From Suillus spraguei (Eukaryota; Basidiomycota; Agaricomycetes; Boletales; Suillaceae): DNA of 19,492 nt. Shown piece after piece: positions 1 through 8,323 of this stretch; positions within the stretch are counted from its first letter, which is position 1, and each line of letters begins with the position of its first letter. The stretch is from positions 1 to 19,492 of the forward strand of contig JABCPU010000981.1 of assembly GCA_016800925.1 (NCBI GenBank). The letters are read 5' to 3'. The notes under the pieces are model-generated. The model saw nothing but the letters and a program-made list of their open reading frames with translations. It was not told the origin of the DNA and did not search any database. Position numbers and translations under genes: made by a program.

Positions 1-400
1 GTCTTGTTATGGTTATGCCAGCGAGAGTTTGGCATTCACTGGGTTCCATACTGCTGAGACCCAACCACAAGATTAATATGGAGTCAGCTAGCATGTCTAC
101 CAATGAGATGCTAGGAGTCATCAAGAACCTACCACTAGACTTCAGAACCAGCAAAATGCTGTTCCAGGTACAATTGTTGAGACCACTAACTTTGACCTCC
201 TGTTAGGAAGACCATTCTACATAATGATGACATGCAATACAGAGGACAACCAAGCAGTGAGCAGGATCTTACACTGACCGACCCCAATAATGGCAAGGTC
301 ATACATATACGAATGCAGCCATGGGTAAAGAAATGTCAAGGTTGTCCCAAGTGCCCAGAGAAGTCAACTGAGCAGGATTTTTGAGGATCAATGACTGCAA
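1..400 (+). pseudogene. Relic Gypsy element: protease remnant (left part of old pol)
   Basis: Decayed aspartic protease region of a Ty3/Gypsy pol gene. The reading frame from about position 9 to 175 gives a stretch containing HKINMESASMSTNE and LGVIKNLPLDF, followed after a frameshift near 175-185 by VETTNFDLLLGRPFY (about 180-225), the conserved C-terminal part of Gypsy proteases ([DVL]LLGRPF). The catalytic DSG is not visible; it would lie at or before the window edge. Stops and frame changes continue to about 400. The element is a different family from the chromovirus at 4268-13501. Identification rests on motif recognition only, and the gene is clearly dead. Confidence 0.7.
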
Positions 401-1857
401 GTGCCACAGGGAGACTCACAAACTTTTCATTCTTCTTCTTTTGTTTCTCAAGAACCAGTTACCACTAAAGTTACTGCTACCATACCAAACCCCACTGACC
501 ACATACTAGCACCCACTGTGCAACCACTACTCTTACAGAGCACTACTGCTGATACATCATCGTCTCCCTTAAACTGTCCTCAGTTAACTGCTCATTATTA
601 TTATTTAACCTCTATGCATTCTTCCATTAATGCCAAGTCTACCAAAGCCTTTCACAGTGTTTATACCTATAATGAAACCATGCATTCCGATGTCTACAAA
701 CCTGTAGGCAAGAAAGTCAACACTGTCCCAACTACCATGCCACAGAGTACCATGTGCAACAGGAACTACCATCAGATTCTTTGGCTGGTTTACCAGAGTT
801 ACTACCACACCCACCAGACTTCATACCATGCAAGTAATTTACCCAAGAGAGAGCTGGCGCACTTGATCTAGATCCTGTGAAGTGGCTATGGCCAGAAGAG
901 GACAAGCTTGTATGCTGGCTTGTCCACAAACATGAGACCACTTTCACTTGGGACACGTCAGAACATAACCGTCTAAATGAGAAGTACTTTCTGCCGTACA
1001 AGATACCAACAGTACCACACACACTGTGGGTGGAGCACAGTATCCCAATCCCTCCTGCTATGCTGGTGAAGGTTGTTGGTATTATCAAGGAAAAGATTGC
1101 ATCTGGCGTGTACGAGCCATCAATGGCATCTTACCACTCATGATGGTTCTGTGTTGTTAAGAAAGACAGCACATCACTGTGTATAGTTCACGACTCCAAC
1201 CACTAAACAGGGTAACTATTGAGAATGGCTTCCATTCCTCCCTTTGTCAAACATCTTGCTGAATAATTTGCCAGCTACGCTGTGTACAGCATGATGGACT
1301 TGTTTTCAGGATATAATCAGCAGTTGCTACATGTTGACTCATGCAAATATGACCACTTTTGGCACACTGCTGGGGCCTTACTGGGCTAACCACGCTTCCA
1401 ATGGGCCACACTAACAGCATACAGCTCTTCCAAGGTGACATTTGCTTTGCCCTACAAGATGAGATCCCTGTGTATATGTTTCCATTCATTTGATGACATT
1501 GCCGTGAAATCAGTAAAGACACAGTATCAGAGAGCTGATGGCTCATACAAAACTATACCAGAGAATGCTGGCATTCACCACTTCATCTGGGAACATCTTA
1601 TTGTTGTTAACTGCATCTTACATCACTTGCGTATGGTTAGACTAACCATTTCCACCAAAAAAGTTTGTCTTAGCTGCATCTACCACCAATATTGTAGGGC
1701 ACATGTATACCTTCAAGGGGCATGTACTGGAATCCGGGAAGGTAGAAAAAGATCCATGATTAGCCTGAGTGTAGCACCATTACACATGTGTGGGCTTCCT
1801 AGGTACCTGCAGCATCTTGCATATCTTCATCAAGGACTTCACTAAGATAGCAAGACC
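401..1857 (+). pseudogene. Relic Gypsy element: protease-RT linker and reverse transcriptase remnant
   Basis: Continuation of the same old pol. Positions 401-871 read as a Ser/Thr-rich linker with no recognisable domain. From 877 the RT starts (KWLWPEEDKL..., a short motif seen ahead of RT in this Gypsy group), with VVKKDSTSLCIVHD near 1157-1195, YSVYSMMDLFSGYNQQ-like sequence near 1273-1325, and a SFDD catalytic remnant near 1486-1497 (the usual form is F[I/V]DD). Downstream comes DGSYKTIPENAGI and a F[I/V]WEHL block near 1585-1600. There are several in-frame stops (for example at 1141-1143) and frameshifts. It keeps the domain order expected of Gypsy pol but cannot encode a working enzyme. 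Confidence 0.8.
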
Positions 1858-2362
1858 ACTAGTAGCGCTGACATGCAAGAACATCATATTTGAATGGTGT
1901 CACAAACAACAGGTAGCTATGCAAGTGCTCAAAGATGCAATTATGGGCCAGCATTTATTGTGGTGGTAGATGATTTAGCTAACCGATATGGGATTTACCC
2001 TATACACATCTCTCCTTATAACTCACAAGCCAATAGCATTGTTGAGTGGCGTCATTATGATGTCCAGGAGGCCATCATGAAAAGTTGTGAGGGGGATGAG
2101 TCCTGCTTGGTACCAAACCATTCATACCATGTTCTTGGCCGAGCATGTCACCATTCATCATGATACTGGACTACTGCCATATTCATGGTTCACGGCATGA
2201 AGCCAATCTTTCCATTTGATCTCACTGAAAGCACTTTTCTAGTAGACCTACCCAGTCAAGAGATGTTCTCTTACTACCAACCTCATTTGCTTACCGCATG
2301 CAGCAGTTACAGAAGGGCAAGAAGATCTCTGTGGCATCAGAGAAAAGGTCATTAAGGCAAGG
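1858..2362 (+). pseudogene. Relic Gypsy element: RNase H start fused by deletion to integrase
   Basis: The frame reads IARPLVALTCKN then FEWCHKQQVAMQVLKDAI (about 1894-1945), which is the connection/RNase H entry. At about 1946 it jumps directly into integrase: VDDLANRYGIYPIHISPYN and SQANSIVEWRHYDVQ (the E of the DDE triad is still visible in VEW). Most of RNase H, the integrase zinc finger and the first two catalytic Asp residues are therefore missing, so an internal deletion of well over a kilobase is inferred. The integrase reading continues to ...REKVIKAR at 2362, where the 730-bp insertion begins, and resumes at 3098. Confidence 0.75.
2358..2362. repeat. Target-site duplication CAAGG, left copy
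   Basis: CAAGG at 2358-2362 is repeated at 3093-3097 on the other side of the 730-bp insertion. Removing the insertion and one copy joins two halves of the relic integrase in one reading frame (VIKAR then LNLVWQFEH...). Confidence 0.75.
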
Positions 2363-3092
2363 TGTCATATGCCATACTTCTGATCTCAGATCTGATCAGA
2401 TCCAATCGATCCTACTTCCGTCCAGTCTACAGATCCTGTCTGGATCACCCATCCAAAAGCTCCTACTTCTCGCACTCTAACTCCCTTGTGGACATCTGCA
2501 TCTACCTCCTTTTGGCAATCCTCCTATCTCCAGTATTCCAGCTGTGTATATTCCCTTCCACTTATTTGATCTGTTACCTGTGTCTCATTTTCTGACTCGC
2601 ACTTACTTCCACTGTGCATTAACTATAGACTTCCATTATACATCGTACATAGCCCTCGGTCCTGGACTCACTGATTATCCATGCTAGTTACTTCAGTATA
2701 TAAATCACTTGTAAATCTCTGTAGAACCTTAGTTTGAATATCATCTTAGATTCTGCTCATTCTTTCCTCCAGACTTGAGTTACTTCTGACTCCAGTCATC
2801 TTCCAAGACTTAGGATTGATTCCTATAGTCTACATCTCTGACTCTACCCTTGGGTAGTCCACCTCTGTTAGATTCTAGTTAAGGAACTCGTTCTGAGACT
2901 AGTCTTAATCCTCATTCCATCTCCATGTTCCAGATAACCTTCGGACATCCGGATCCGCCATGATATCACTTCTGGATCTTTGGATGTATAACCTTTTCTA
3001 AAATAAAGGGCATTACTTGGGAAAGGGGCACAGTGCATGAACTGAGGCCAAAGCCCTTCGGATCTTTCACCCTTTTGAGTACGGTCTTAACT
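2363..3092 (+). mobile_element. 730-bp LTR-like insertion (probable solo LTR)
   Basis: This segment interrupts the relic integrase. It starts TGTCATATGCC and ends CTTAACT, with CAAGG on both sides. Inside, in LTR order on the plus strand, are a good TATA box TATATAAAT at 2697-2705 and an AATAAA signal at 3002-3007. No coding region is convincing. The 3' end CT instead of CA departs from the usual TG...CA; a mutated last base explains it, or the duplication is only AGG with an end at CTCA. No second copy is present in the window, so solo-LTR status is an inference from size, end sequence and duplication. It begins with a GATC-rich palindromic stretch (ATCTGATCAGAT, about 2390-2401). Confidence 0.6.
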
Positions 3093-3097
3093 CAAGG
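3093..3097. repeat. Target-site duplication CAAGG, right copy
   Basis: Second copy of the 5-bp duplication bounding the 730-bp insertion; the relic integrase frame resumes immediately after it at 3098. Confidence 0.75.
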
Positions 3098-3163
3098 CTT
3101 AATTTGGTATGGCAATTTGAGCACTGCTACAGCTCCACTATCAAAGACTATACTTTGCCCTGG
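3098..3163 (+). pseudogene. Relic Gypsy element: integrase middle fragment
   Basis: A short stretch reading LNLVWQFEHCYSSTIKDYT, matching the integrase linker (FE...STIKDYxFxPG) expected directly after the KVIKAR of the piece ending at 2362. It ends at CCTGG (3159-3163), where a new TG... terminus begins and the integrase homology stops. The following part of the same domain is found 11 kb downstream at 14173. This places both the 730-bp insert and everything from 3164 to 14172 as insertions into one ancestral integrase gene. Confidence 0.65.
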
Positions 3164-4267
3164 TGTAGCGAACATTTTGTACTGACCATGAAAGTGCTGT
3201 TGTACACAAGCATCTTGTTACTGTCTACAGTGGCTACCAAGAAATTCCCTATAGTGAGCATTAGCCTTTTGCTTCGCTGGTACCATTTTGCTCCGTGGAT
3301 CCTTGCCCCTTACTGAATCTCACTACCAATGTCCTCCTGTCCATTCCATTTCCATCTAGATCCATTGGTGTGTAGCATATTCATTTCCGCCATTACAAAC
3401 CTACGGCAAAACTTACATTACCTTCTGTGACGCTGCTTGCTCGCTGTGTGCCTCTTTACTAAAATCATGTAGTACATCTTTATTTTGCCACTGTTCTCGC
3501 TATGTATTCCTCTTCGCACATACCGGTGTAAATGAACATATTGGCGCTTGGGCTGAAAACCCCATCTTTTGACACTCGTCTCACGTCTACAGGAGTTACC
3601 ACTTGTCCAATGGCCGTCTTACCCCTTTAAGCATTACCGGCGGCATCCCACATTTACCGCACACCGTACCGACTACTGCACCATGTTCACATACCAAATG
3701 TCCTCCCATGTCCTTGCCGCGTCCACATAGCTCCATTTGGTGCGTCATTGTTTTATGTTTGTTATCACTGATTCCACAGTGAGCCTTATTACATGTTGCC
3801 TCGTGCCACAGCGCCTCACGCTATGTTTACTTACAGCAGTTACTACACTCCAGCGCTACTGATCTGCCTAGATAGAGTATTCGTAGTACATAAATTTAGG
3901 GATAAAGCACCACGTACCCTGCACGATACAGTACTGATTTTACACCATTGCACGTACTATAGGTCAGGATTATTGTCTAGCTCTGGATCTACCCAGTAGT
4001 GGACATAGTCTTTAAAGTTTCCTTATCACTCGTTAATCTTCACGCTCGTTCTCCATTACCATTGGACTTTTGACTGTTATTTGACTGAACTTTCTCATGC
4101 ACCACTACTTTACCACTGAAAGTACCACGGACTTCTTTACTGTTTCTTTGCACTGCTCACAACCTTACCGCTACCACTGACATCATCGCTCGACATCGCT
4201 CGCTCAACGCAACTGTTACTGACTATAATTTCGACCATGGTAGCACCGCTAGACACGACACTAGTTC
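3164..4267 (+). repeat. T-family LTR, left portion
   Basis: This stretch has no gene. Its first 320 bp align by eye with 15777-16110: both start TGTAGCRAAC, and share GGCTACCAAG, TCTAGATCCATT, GCCATTAC..AAACCTA and TGTGTGCCTCTTT.CTAA in the same order. The remainder (about 3500-4267) is pyrimidine-rich with scattered TTACC/CACTG motifs and no open frame of note. It continues at 13507 on the other side of the chromovirus. Confidence 0.6.
4263..4267. repeat. Target-site duplication AGTTC, left copy
   Basis: AGTTC directly precedes the TG of the 5' LTR and is repeated exactly at 13502-13506 directly after the CA of the 3' LTR. Confidence 0.95.
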
Positions 4268-4337
4268 TGTTACAGTTGTACGTGCCCTATTCATTTTCTT
4301 CTTTGTTTCCTTACTTGTATATCATGTCACATGACTC

Positions 4338-4344
4338 TGACTCA
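4338..4344 (+). promoter_or_regulatory. Gcn4/AP-1-type site in U3
   Basis: TGACTCA, preceded by a half-matching TGACTCT at 4332 and a TCATGT-C-ACATGA palindrome at 4322-4334. It lies about 95 bp upstream of the TATA-like box and is unchanged in the 3' LTR (13097-13103). Basic-leucine-zipper factors of the Gcn4/CpcA type bind this heptamer; a role here is inference. Confidence 0.4.
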
Positions 4345-4438
4345 TATGCTCAACGCATGTGTACTATAGTTGCCTTCCTTATTTTGGATACACACTTACT
4401 TTCCCACGCCCCTCTTGGTCCATGCGCACATATTGGTC

Positions 4439-4446
4439 TATTTAAG
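4439..4446 (+). promoter_or_regulatory. TATA-like box of the LTR promoter
   Basis: TATTTAAG sits 34 bp upstream of the 11-nt self-primer sequence beginning at 4473. The spacing fits a polymerase II start at 4473. The same arrangement, with the same 34-bp spacing, is present in the 3' LTR (13197-13204 to 13231). Confidence 0.6.
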
Positions 4447-4472
4447 CACGTTGTACTTGTAGTAGATTCTTT

Positions 4473-4483
4473 ACTTTAATCTT
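4473..4483 (+). promoter_or_regulatory. Predicted transcript start and self-primer sequence
   Basis: ACTTTAATCTT. It is the exact reverse complement of AAGATTAAAGT at 4745-4755, one base after the 5' LTR. In Tf1/sushi-type elements the first 11 nt of the mRNA fold back onto the primer-binding site and prime minus-strand synthesis instead of a tRNA. The match here is exactly 11 nt with mismatches on both sides. Confidence 0.75.
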
Positions 4484-4510
4484 ACTGGGTTTTACCTGGA
4501 ATCTCCTTCG

Positions 4511-4611
4511 CTTAGGTCTCCAACCTAAGTCGTCCTTGAATCGTCTCTAAGTCTAAGCACTCCTTAGCCTTAGTCTCTATTCTTGAAGAACCTCTCAGAC
4601 TTGTCTCTGAG
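4511..4611 (+). other. Three hairpins in the 5' leader (R/U5)
   Basis: Hairpin 1 is CTTAGGT/ACCTAAG with loop CTCCA (4511-4529). Hairpin 2 is CTAAGTCTAAG/CTTAGCCTTAG with loop CACTC (4547-4573), perfect but for one T/C mismatch in the middle. Hairpin 3 is CTCAGA/TCTGAG with a 6-nt loop (4594-4611). All lie between the self-primer and the primer-binding site and are preserved in the 3' LTR. They could hold the RNA in the folded form needed for self-priming. Confidence 0.55.
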
Positions 4612-4744
4612 GCCGAACCCTTGATCGTACTCGGAACACATTCCTTGTACTTTCACCTTGTCCTCTTCTGGACATTGTAGAACTTCCCAGCAGACCGACT
4701 GTGTCTTTTCACTGTCGCTGGTGACACCACCCCAGTCGTAACAA

Positions 4745-4755
4745 AAGATTAAAGT
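4745..4755 (+). promoter_or_regulatory. Primer-binding site (self-priming type)
   Basis: AAGATTAAAGT, one base downstream of the last LTR base (4743). It does not begin with the TGG expected of a tRNA 3' CCA-end binding site. It is an exact 11-nt complement of the predicted transcript 5' end at 4473-4483. Confidence 0.75.
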
Positions 4756-4941
4756 CAATTTGATCGTCGACTATTCAGTCTTCGACCCCGAAACCTGATT
4801 GCTTAGATAAGCAGATTAGCATACACGTACGCTAAACCGATTGTCAAGAGAAGTCCTCTGACAGAAGACAAGCCCTAACGGACAGCAAGACAGCGCGTAT
4901 AGGCATTGAGAAAGTATAACTCACCAGACGAATCGCTAAAT

Positions 4942-5711
4942 ATGGCGACCAAAGAATTCAAATACAAGATCGGCCAGCCAGCCGCCTTTGATGGAGATTG
5001 CGACAATTCTCGCGAATTTATCCAGTCATGTAACCTTCACTTCAATATCAACGAAAAGCTTTACACTACCAACAAACAAAAGATCATTTTCATAACATCC
5101 TTTATGACTGAAAGGAATGCCAAATCCTGGAAAGAGCAATTCCTTGACCATGCTCATCAACCGACACCTCTGGACAAAAAGTTGGTTATGGGACAATGGT
5201 GGATTTTATGAAAAGCTTCAAAGAAGCCTTTGACCCAGTGGATACTAAAGGAACCGCACTCGTGAAACTCAGGGACCTCAAACAAGGAAGTGGATATCTT
5301 CACACTTACATCGCTGATTTTGAGGCACTTGCAGCCAAGGCCCATATCACCGATAATGCAACAAAGATCCAATTCTTCCAAGATGGCCTGAATTGGGGCA
5401 TCCTTACAAAGCTTTTCGCACTAGGAGATGTCTCAGAAGTATTCCGAGATGTTGTGCTGCAATGCGTTTCCATTGACAATTCCCATCATCGCCTTCAAGC
5501 TATGAGGACACGTCATGCCCCACAACAGAAAAGGAAGAACTATGGAAATGCACATTACATACCAAACCGTGATTCCAACGCAATGGTCGTAGACCGAATC
5601 TCCGATACGGAGAGATCCGAGTGCATGAAAAAGGGACAATGCTTTGGATGCAAGAAGACAGGACATCGTGTTCATAATTCTCCTGACAGAAAGAAGAAGA
5701 CTCCACTCTGA
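4942..5711 (+). pseudogene. Chromovirus gag (capsid-nucleocapsid), frameshifted
   Basis: Gag forms the particle that packages the RNA. The ATG at 4942 (MATKEFKYK) is the first good start after the leader; 4942 to about 5190 is one frame. Near 5190-5197 one base is missing and the protein continues in another frame (VDFMKSFKEAFDPVD...) to a TGA at 5709-5711. The middle has the YxxxFxxLxxxA..T..TKIQFFQDGL pattern of Ty3/Gypsy Gag. A zinc knuckle at 5640-5681 reads CFGCKKTGHRVHNS: CX2CX4HX4 with the fourth ligand Cys replaced by Ser. A Lys-rich tail follows. Either lesion should stop nucleocapsid function, so the copy depends on related elements for particles. Confidence 0.85.
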
Positions 5712-6330
5712 CAAACCGAAGTCAAAGAAGAAGAAGAAGAAGACGAAGAAACTGTAAGGTGGATTGTTGAGGATTTTTGACTTGGAGAAACAAAGATTCG
5801 ACGTATGTTTCTCCCAATGTATTACTAAGACTTGTACGCACTGTAGGTGAAAGAAAAGAACTCCATGTCCCTATCACCCTCCACTCACGTACTCGCTTAA
5901 AATCCGTCGACACCACCGCAGTCATTGATTCAGGAGCAGCAGGAACATTCATTTCCGAGGAGTTTGTGAAACTCCATCAAATCACACGACAAAAACTCAA
6001 GACACCATTTCGAGTTACTACAGCTGATGGAACTCTTATCAAAGGAGGACCAATCACACACTACTGTCTCCTAGTGGTCAAAATCGATGAACGAACCATG
6101 TATGGAAAATTCAATATCACCAAACTAGGAAGACGGGATCAAATCCTTCTAGGAATTCCGTGGTTGCGCGCAATGAACCCAAGTATAGATTGGGCTGCTG
6201 AAACACTCGTCCTTTCTCGGACAATAAAATCAGACGAAATTGAAATTGACATGGATATTGATCGGAAGAAGAATGGGTTGCCCCCAGCCTTCCATCGTCA
6301 CCCTAAGAAATGGCAACACTCCCGACTTCT
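5712..6330 (+). pseudogene. Chromovirus protease (retropepsin) region of pol
   Basis: Aspartic protease that would cut the Gag-Pol polyprotein. The clear part runs in one frame from about 5840 (ERKELHVPITLHSRTRLKSV), with the active-site motif AVIDSGAAGTFIS (catalytic Asp codon 5927-5929), a flap region around TTADGTLIKGG, and the C-terminal ILLGIPWLRAMNPSIDW. Upstream, 5712-5776 encodes an Asp/Glu-rich linker in a different frame, so at least one frameshift separates gag from protease. The frame ends at a stop at 6332-6334, but homology moves to the next frame near 6300-6330 (VILVTPLIPKDPEP), which implies another 1-nt lesion there. Confidence 0.8.
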
Positions 6331-7476
6331 GTGATCCTTGTTACTCCTCTGATTCCCAAAGACCCTGAACCAGAAGTACAAACACCATGTACCAGAGATC
6401 CTACTCCCCGTGTACAACTACCATGAGCAGTATCACCGATTCCCCGTGCAGAAAAGCGCAAGAATGAATCCGAACCTGAGTATCGGGTCGGACAAGAACC
6501 TATTGAGCAACAGCCAATAGAAGAACAGAAGTATGGAAAAAGAAAAGCAGAAGAAGAGATACCTGGACGCGATACTAATGTACCAAAATTATCCAAGTTC
6601 TATGTCCCTCTGAAAACTCTTCAACATACTCCCTTGGCTTCAATTGAGGAAATCCCCGATGAAGAAGAACCCGTGCCCTCGTTGATCCCAACAGAGGATG
6701 ATGACCAATTCAACACAATGCAAGATGTCTGGCACGCGCCAGAAGTATGTGAAATTTCCTCTTACGAACTAGGAGATGGAGAATTCCTTGTGGAATACGA
6801 TACTGATGGAGTTAGCATGAGAATTATAGAAGAAATATCCATGGATACACCCCTGACATGTGATGGAACTTCTCGACTCGAACAACTCCCTAATTACTCC
6901 ATGATCTCCCTTCCTCCTCTGAAATACAGTAACAAAGCTCAGGAATTCGCCACGGATGAGAAGGAAAAGAAAAAAAAATCCTTCGAAGAATTGGTCCCGA
7001 ACTATTCGCACGACTTTGCAGACGTCTTCGCTAAAGATGGACTGAACAAACTACCCCCCGAACGCCCTGGTATTGATCATCGGATTGATACTAAACCCGG
7101 TTTCATCCCTCGTACATCTAAGGTTTACCCGCTATCGGAAAAAGAACGTGCTGCCGTCAAAACGTTTATCGATGAAAACATTGCGAAAGGTTTTATCTCA
7201 GAATCGAAGTCACCCCAAGCCAGTGGTTTCTTCTTTGTGGGAAAGAAGAGTGGAGAATTGCGTCCCTGCCAAGATTATCACTACATCAATGATTGGACAG
7301 TCAAGAACGCCTATCCGCTCCCACTTCCTATCTCCCTTGTTGCATGCCTTCATAACGCACAGTTCTTTATGAAAATGGATATCAGTCCGGTTATAACAAT
7401 ATTCGCATCCATCCTGATGATCGTTGGAAAGCTGCTTTTACTACGGAATTCGGTCTCTTCGAACTGAACGTCATGT
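6331..7476 (+). pseudogene. Chromovirus reverse transcriptase, N-terminal half
   Basis: First a variable acidic linker (6331 to about 7010) with a nonsense TGA at 6424-6426, then the RT fingers/palm. Visible motifs are FADVFAKDGLNKLPPERPG (about 7015), KVYPLSEKE, the [F/V]VGKKSGELRPCQDYHYIND block (about 7234-7290) and KNAYPLPLP. Next comes FFMKMDI (first catalytic Asp, about 7378). At about 7388 the frame breaks: 7389-7476 continues in another frame as GYNNIRIHPDDRWKAAFTTE, then FGLFELNVM. A second break at about 7476 returns to the original frame. The two shifts offset each other, but the translated centre of the palm would be scrambled. Confidence 0.85.
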
Positions 7477-8323
7477 TTTGGCCTTTGCAATTCACCGGCA
7501 ACTTTCCAAGCATACATGAATCGCACCTTCCAACAGGAAATCAACGAAGGATGGATGGTTATTTACATGGACGATATCCTGATTTTCTCTACAACAATGG
7601 CGGAACATCGTGAACGAACCAGACAGGTTTTGATGAAGATACGAAAGGAGCATCTGTTCTTAAAACCGGAGAAATGCACCTTCGATGCAGAAGAAGTTGA
7701 ATACCTCAGAATGATAATTCATCCCGTACAAGTTATTATGGATACCGCCAAGACCAAGGGAATCTCCGAATGGCCAATCCCGAAATCTGTAAAAGATGTT
7801 CGGTCATTCCTCAGTTTTTGCAACTTCTACCGCACGTTCATTTCCCACTATTCTGACATCGCCCGACCTCTTATTGATTTAACAAAGAAAGAAAAGACCT
7901 TTGATTGGTCAACTGAATGTATGGACACCTTCGAAGAACTGAAACGACGCTTCACATCCGAACCGGTACTCCGTAATCCCGATCCTTCCCGACAATTTGC
8001 TATTGCTACTGATGCTTCACTTGTAGCAACTGGCGGGGTTCTCTTACAAACTGATGAGAATGGTGTTTATCACCCATGTGCATATCTCTCACAATCTTTG
8101 AACCCTGCAGAACGAAATTATCAGATCTTCGATCAGGAACTCCTTGCTGTAATCCGGGCATTGAATGAATGGCGTCACTATCTCGAAGGAAACCCACACC
8201 CTGTCCTGGTATTCACCGACCACAAGAACCTTCTGTACTTTAGAAGTGCACAGAAGCTTACCCATTGTCAAGCACGTTGGCAATTGATTCTGTCTATTTA
8301 CGACATTGAACTGCATCACGTTG
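7477..8323 (+). pseudogene. Chromovirus RT palm/thumb and RNase H
   Basis: One open frame. The RT part has FGLCNSPATFQAYMNRTF and the catalytic YMDD box (codons 7564-7575), followed by HLFLKPEKCTF, SVKDVRSFLSFCNFYRTFI and ARPLIDLTKK, the connection to RNase H. RNase H shows FAIATDAS (catalytic Asp 8011-8013), GGVLLQ, AYLSQSLNPAERNY, the QELLAVIRAL block with its Glu, and FTDHKNL (Asp 8218-8220). It ends in SIYDIELHHV exactly at the junction with the 1.6-kb insertion. All catalytic residues of this half are intact. If the insert and one ACGTTG copy were absent, the reading would pass in frame to the integrase. Confidence 0.9.
8318..8323. repeat. Duplication ACGTTG, left copy
   Basis: ACGTTG here and at 9921-9926 flanks the 1.6-kb insertion in pol. 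The bases just outside continue the RNase H-integrase coding sequence on each side. Confidence 0.75.

Larger units (their letters stand above)
4268..4743 (+). repeat. Chromovirus 5' LTR
   Basis: 476 bp, starting TGTTACAG and ending GTCGTAACA; the six terminal bases are a perfect inverted pair (TGTTAC/GTAACA). It pairs with 13027-13501. U3 runs to about 4472. R/U5 begins at the predicted transcript start 4473 and is rich in CTTAG/CTAAG inverted repeats. Confidence 0.95.

Noticed and set aside
2378..2412. Five GATC words within 35 bp as a methylation or replication signal
   Set aside because: They form local palindromes at the start of an LTR-like insert in a probable fungal genome; there is no reason to assign a GATC-based function.
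3793..4479. Short open frames in the T LTR and chromovirus U3
   Set aside because: No motifs; the sequence is explained as LTR and repeats on other copies with the frames broken.
4570..4758. Minus-strand 62-codon frame over the 5' LTR end, and its twin at 13328-13528
   Set aside because: Both exist only because the LTR is duplicated; hairpin-forming R/U5 sequence gives the frame, with no coding signs.
4744..4765. tRNA-type primer-binding site
   Set aside because: The sequence after the LTR does not start with TGG and the self-complementary 11-nt match explains it better.
5187..5200. Programmed frameshift in gag
   Set aside because: No slippery heptamer at the joint and the shift falls inside the capsid domain rather than at a gag-pol border; a simple 1-nt loss is more likely.
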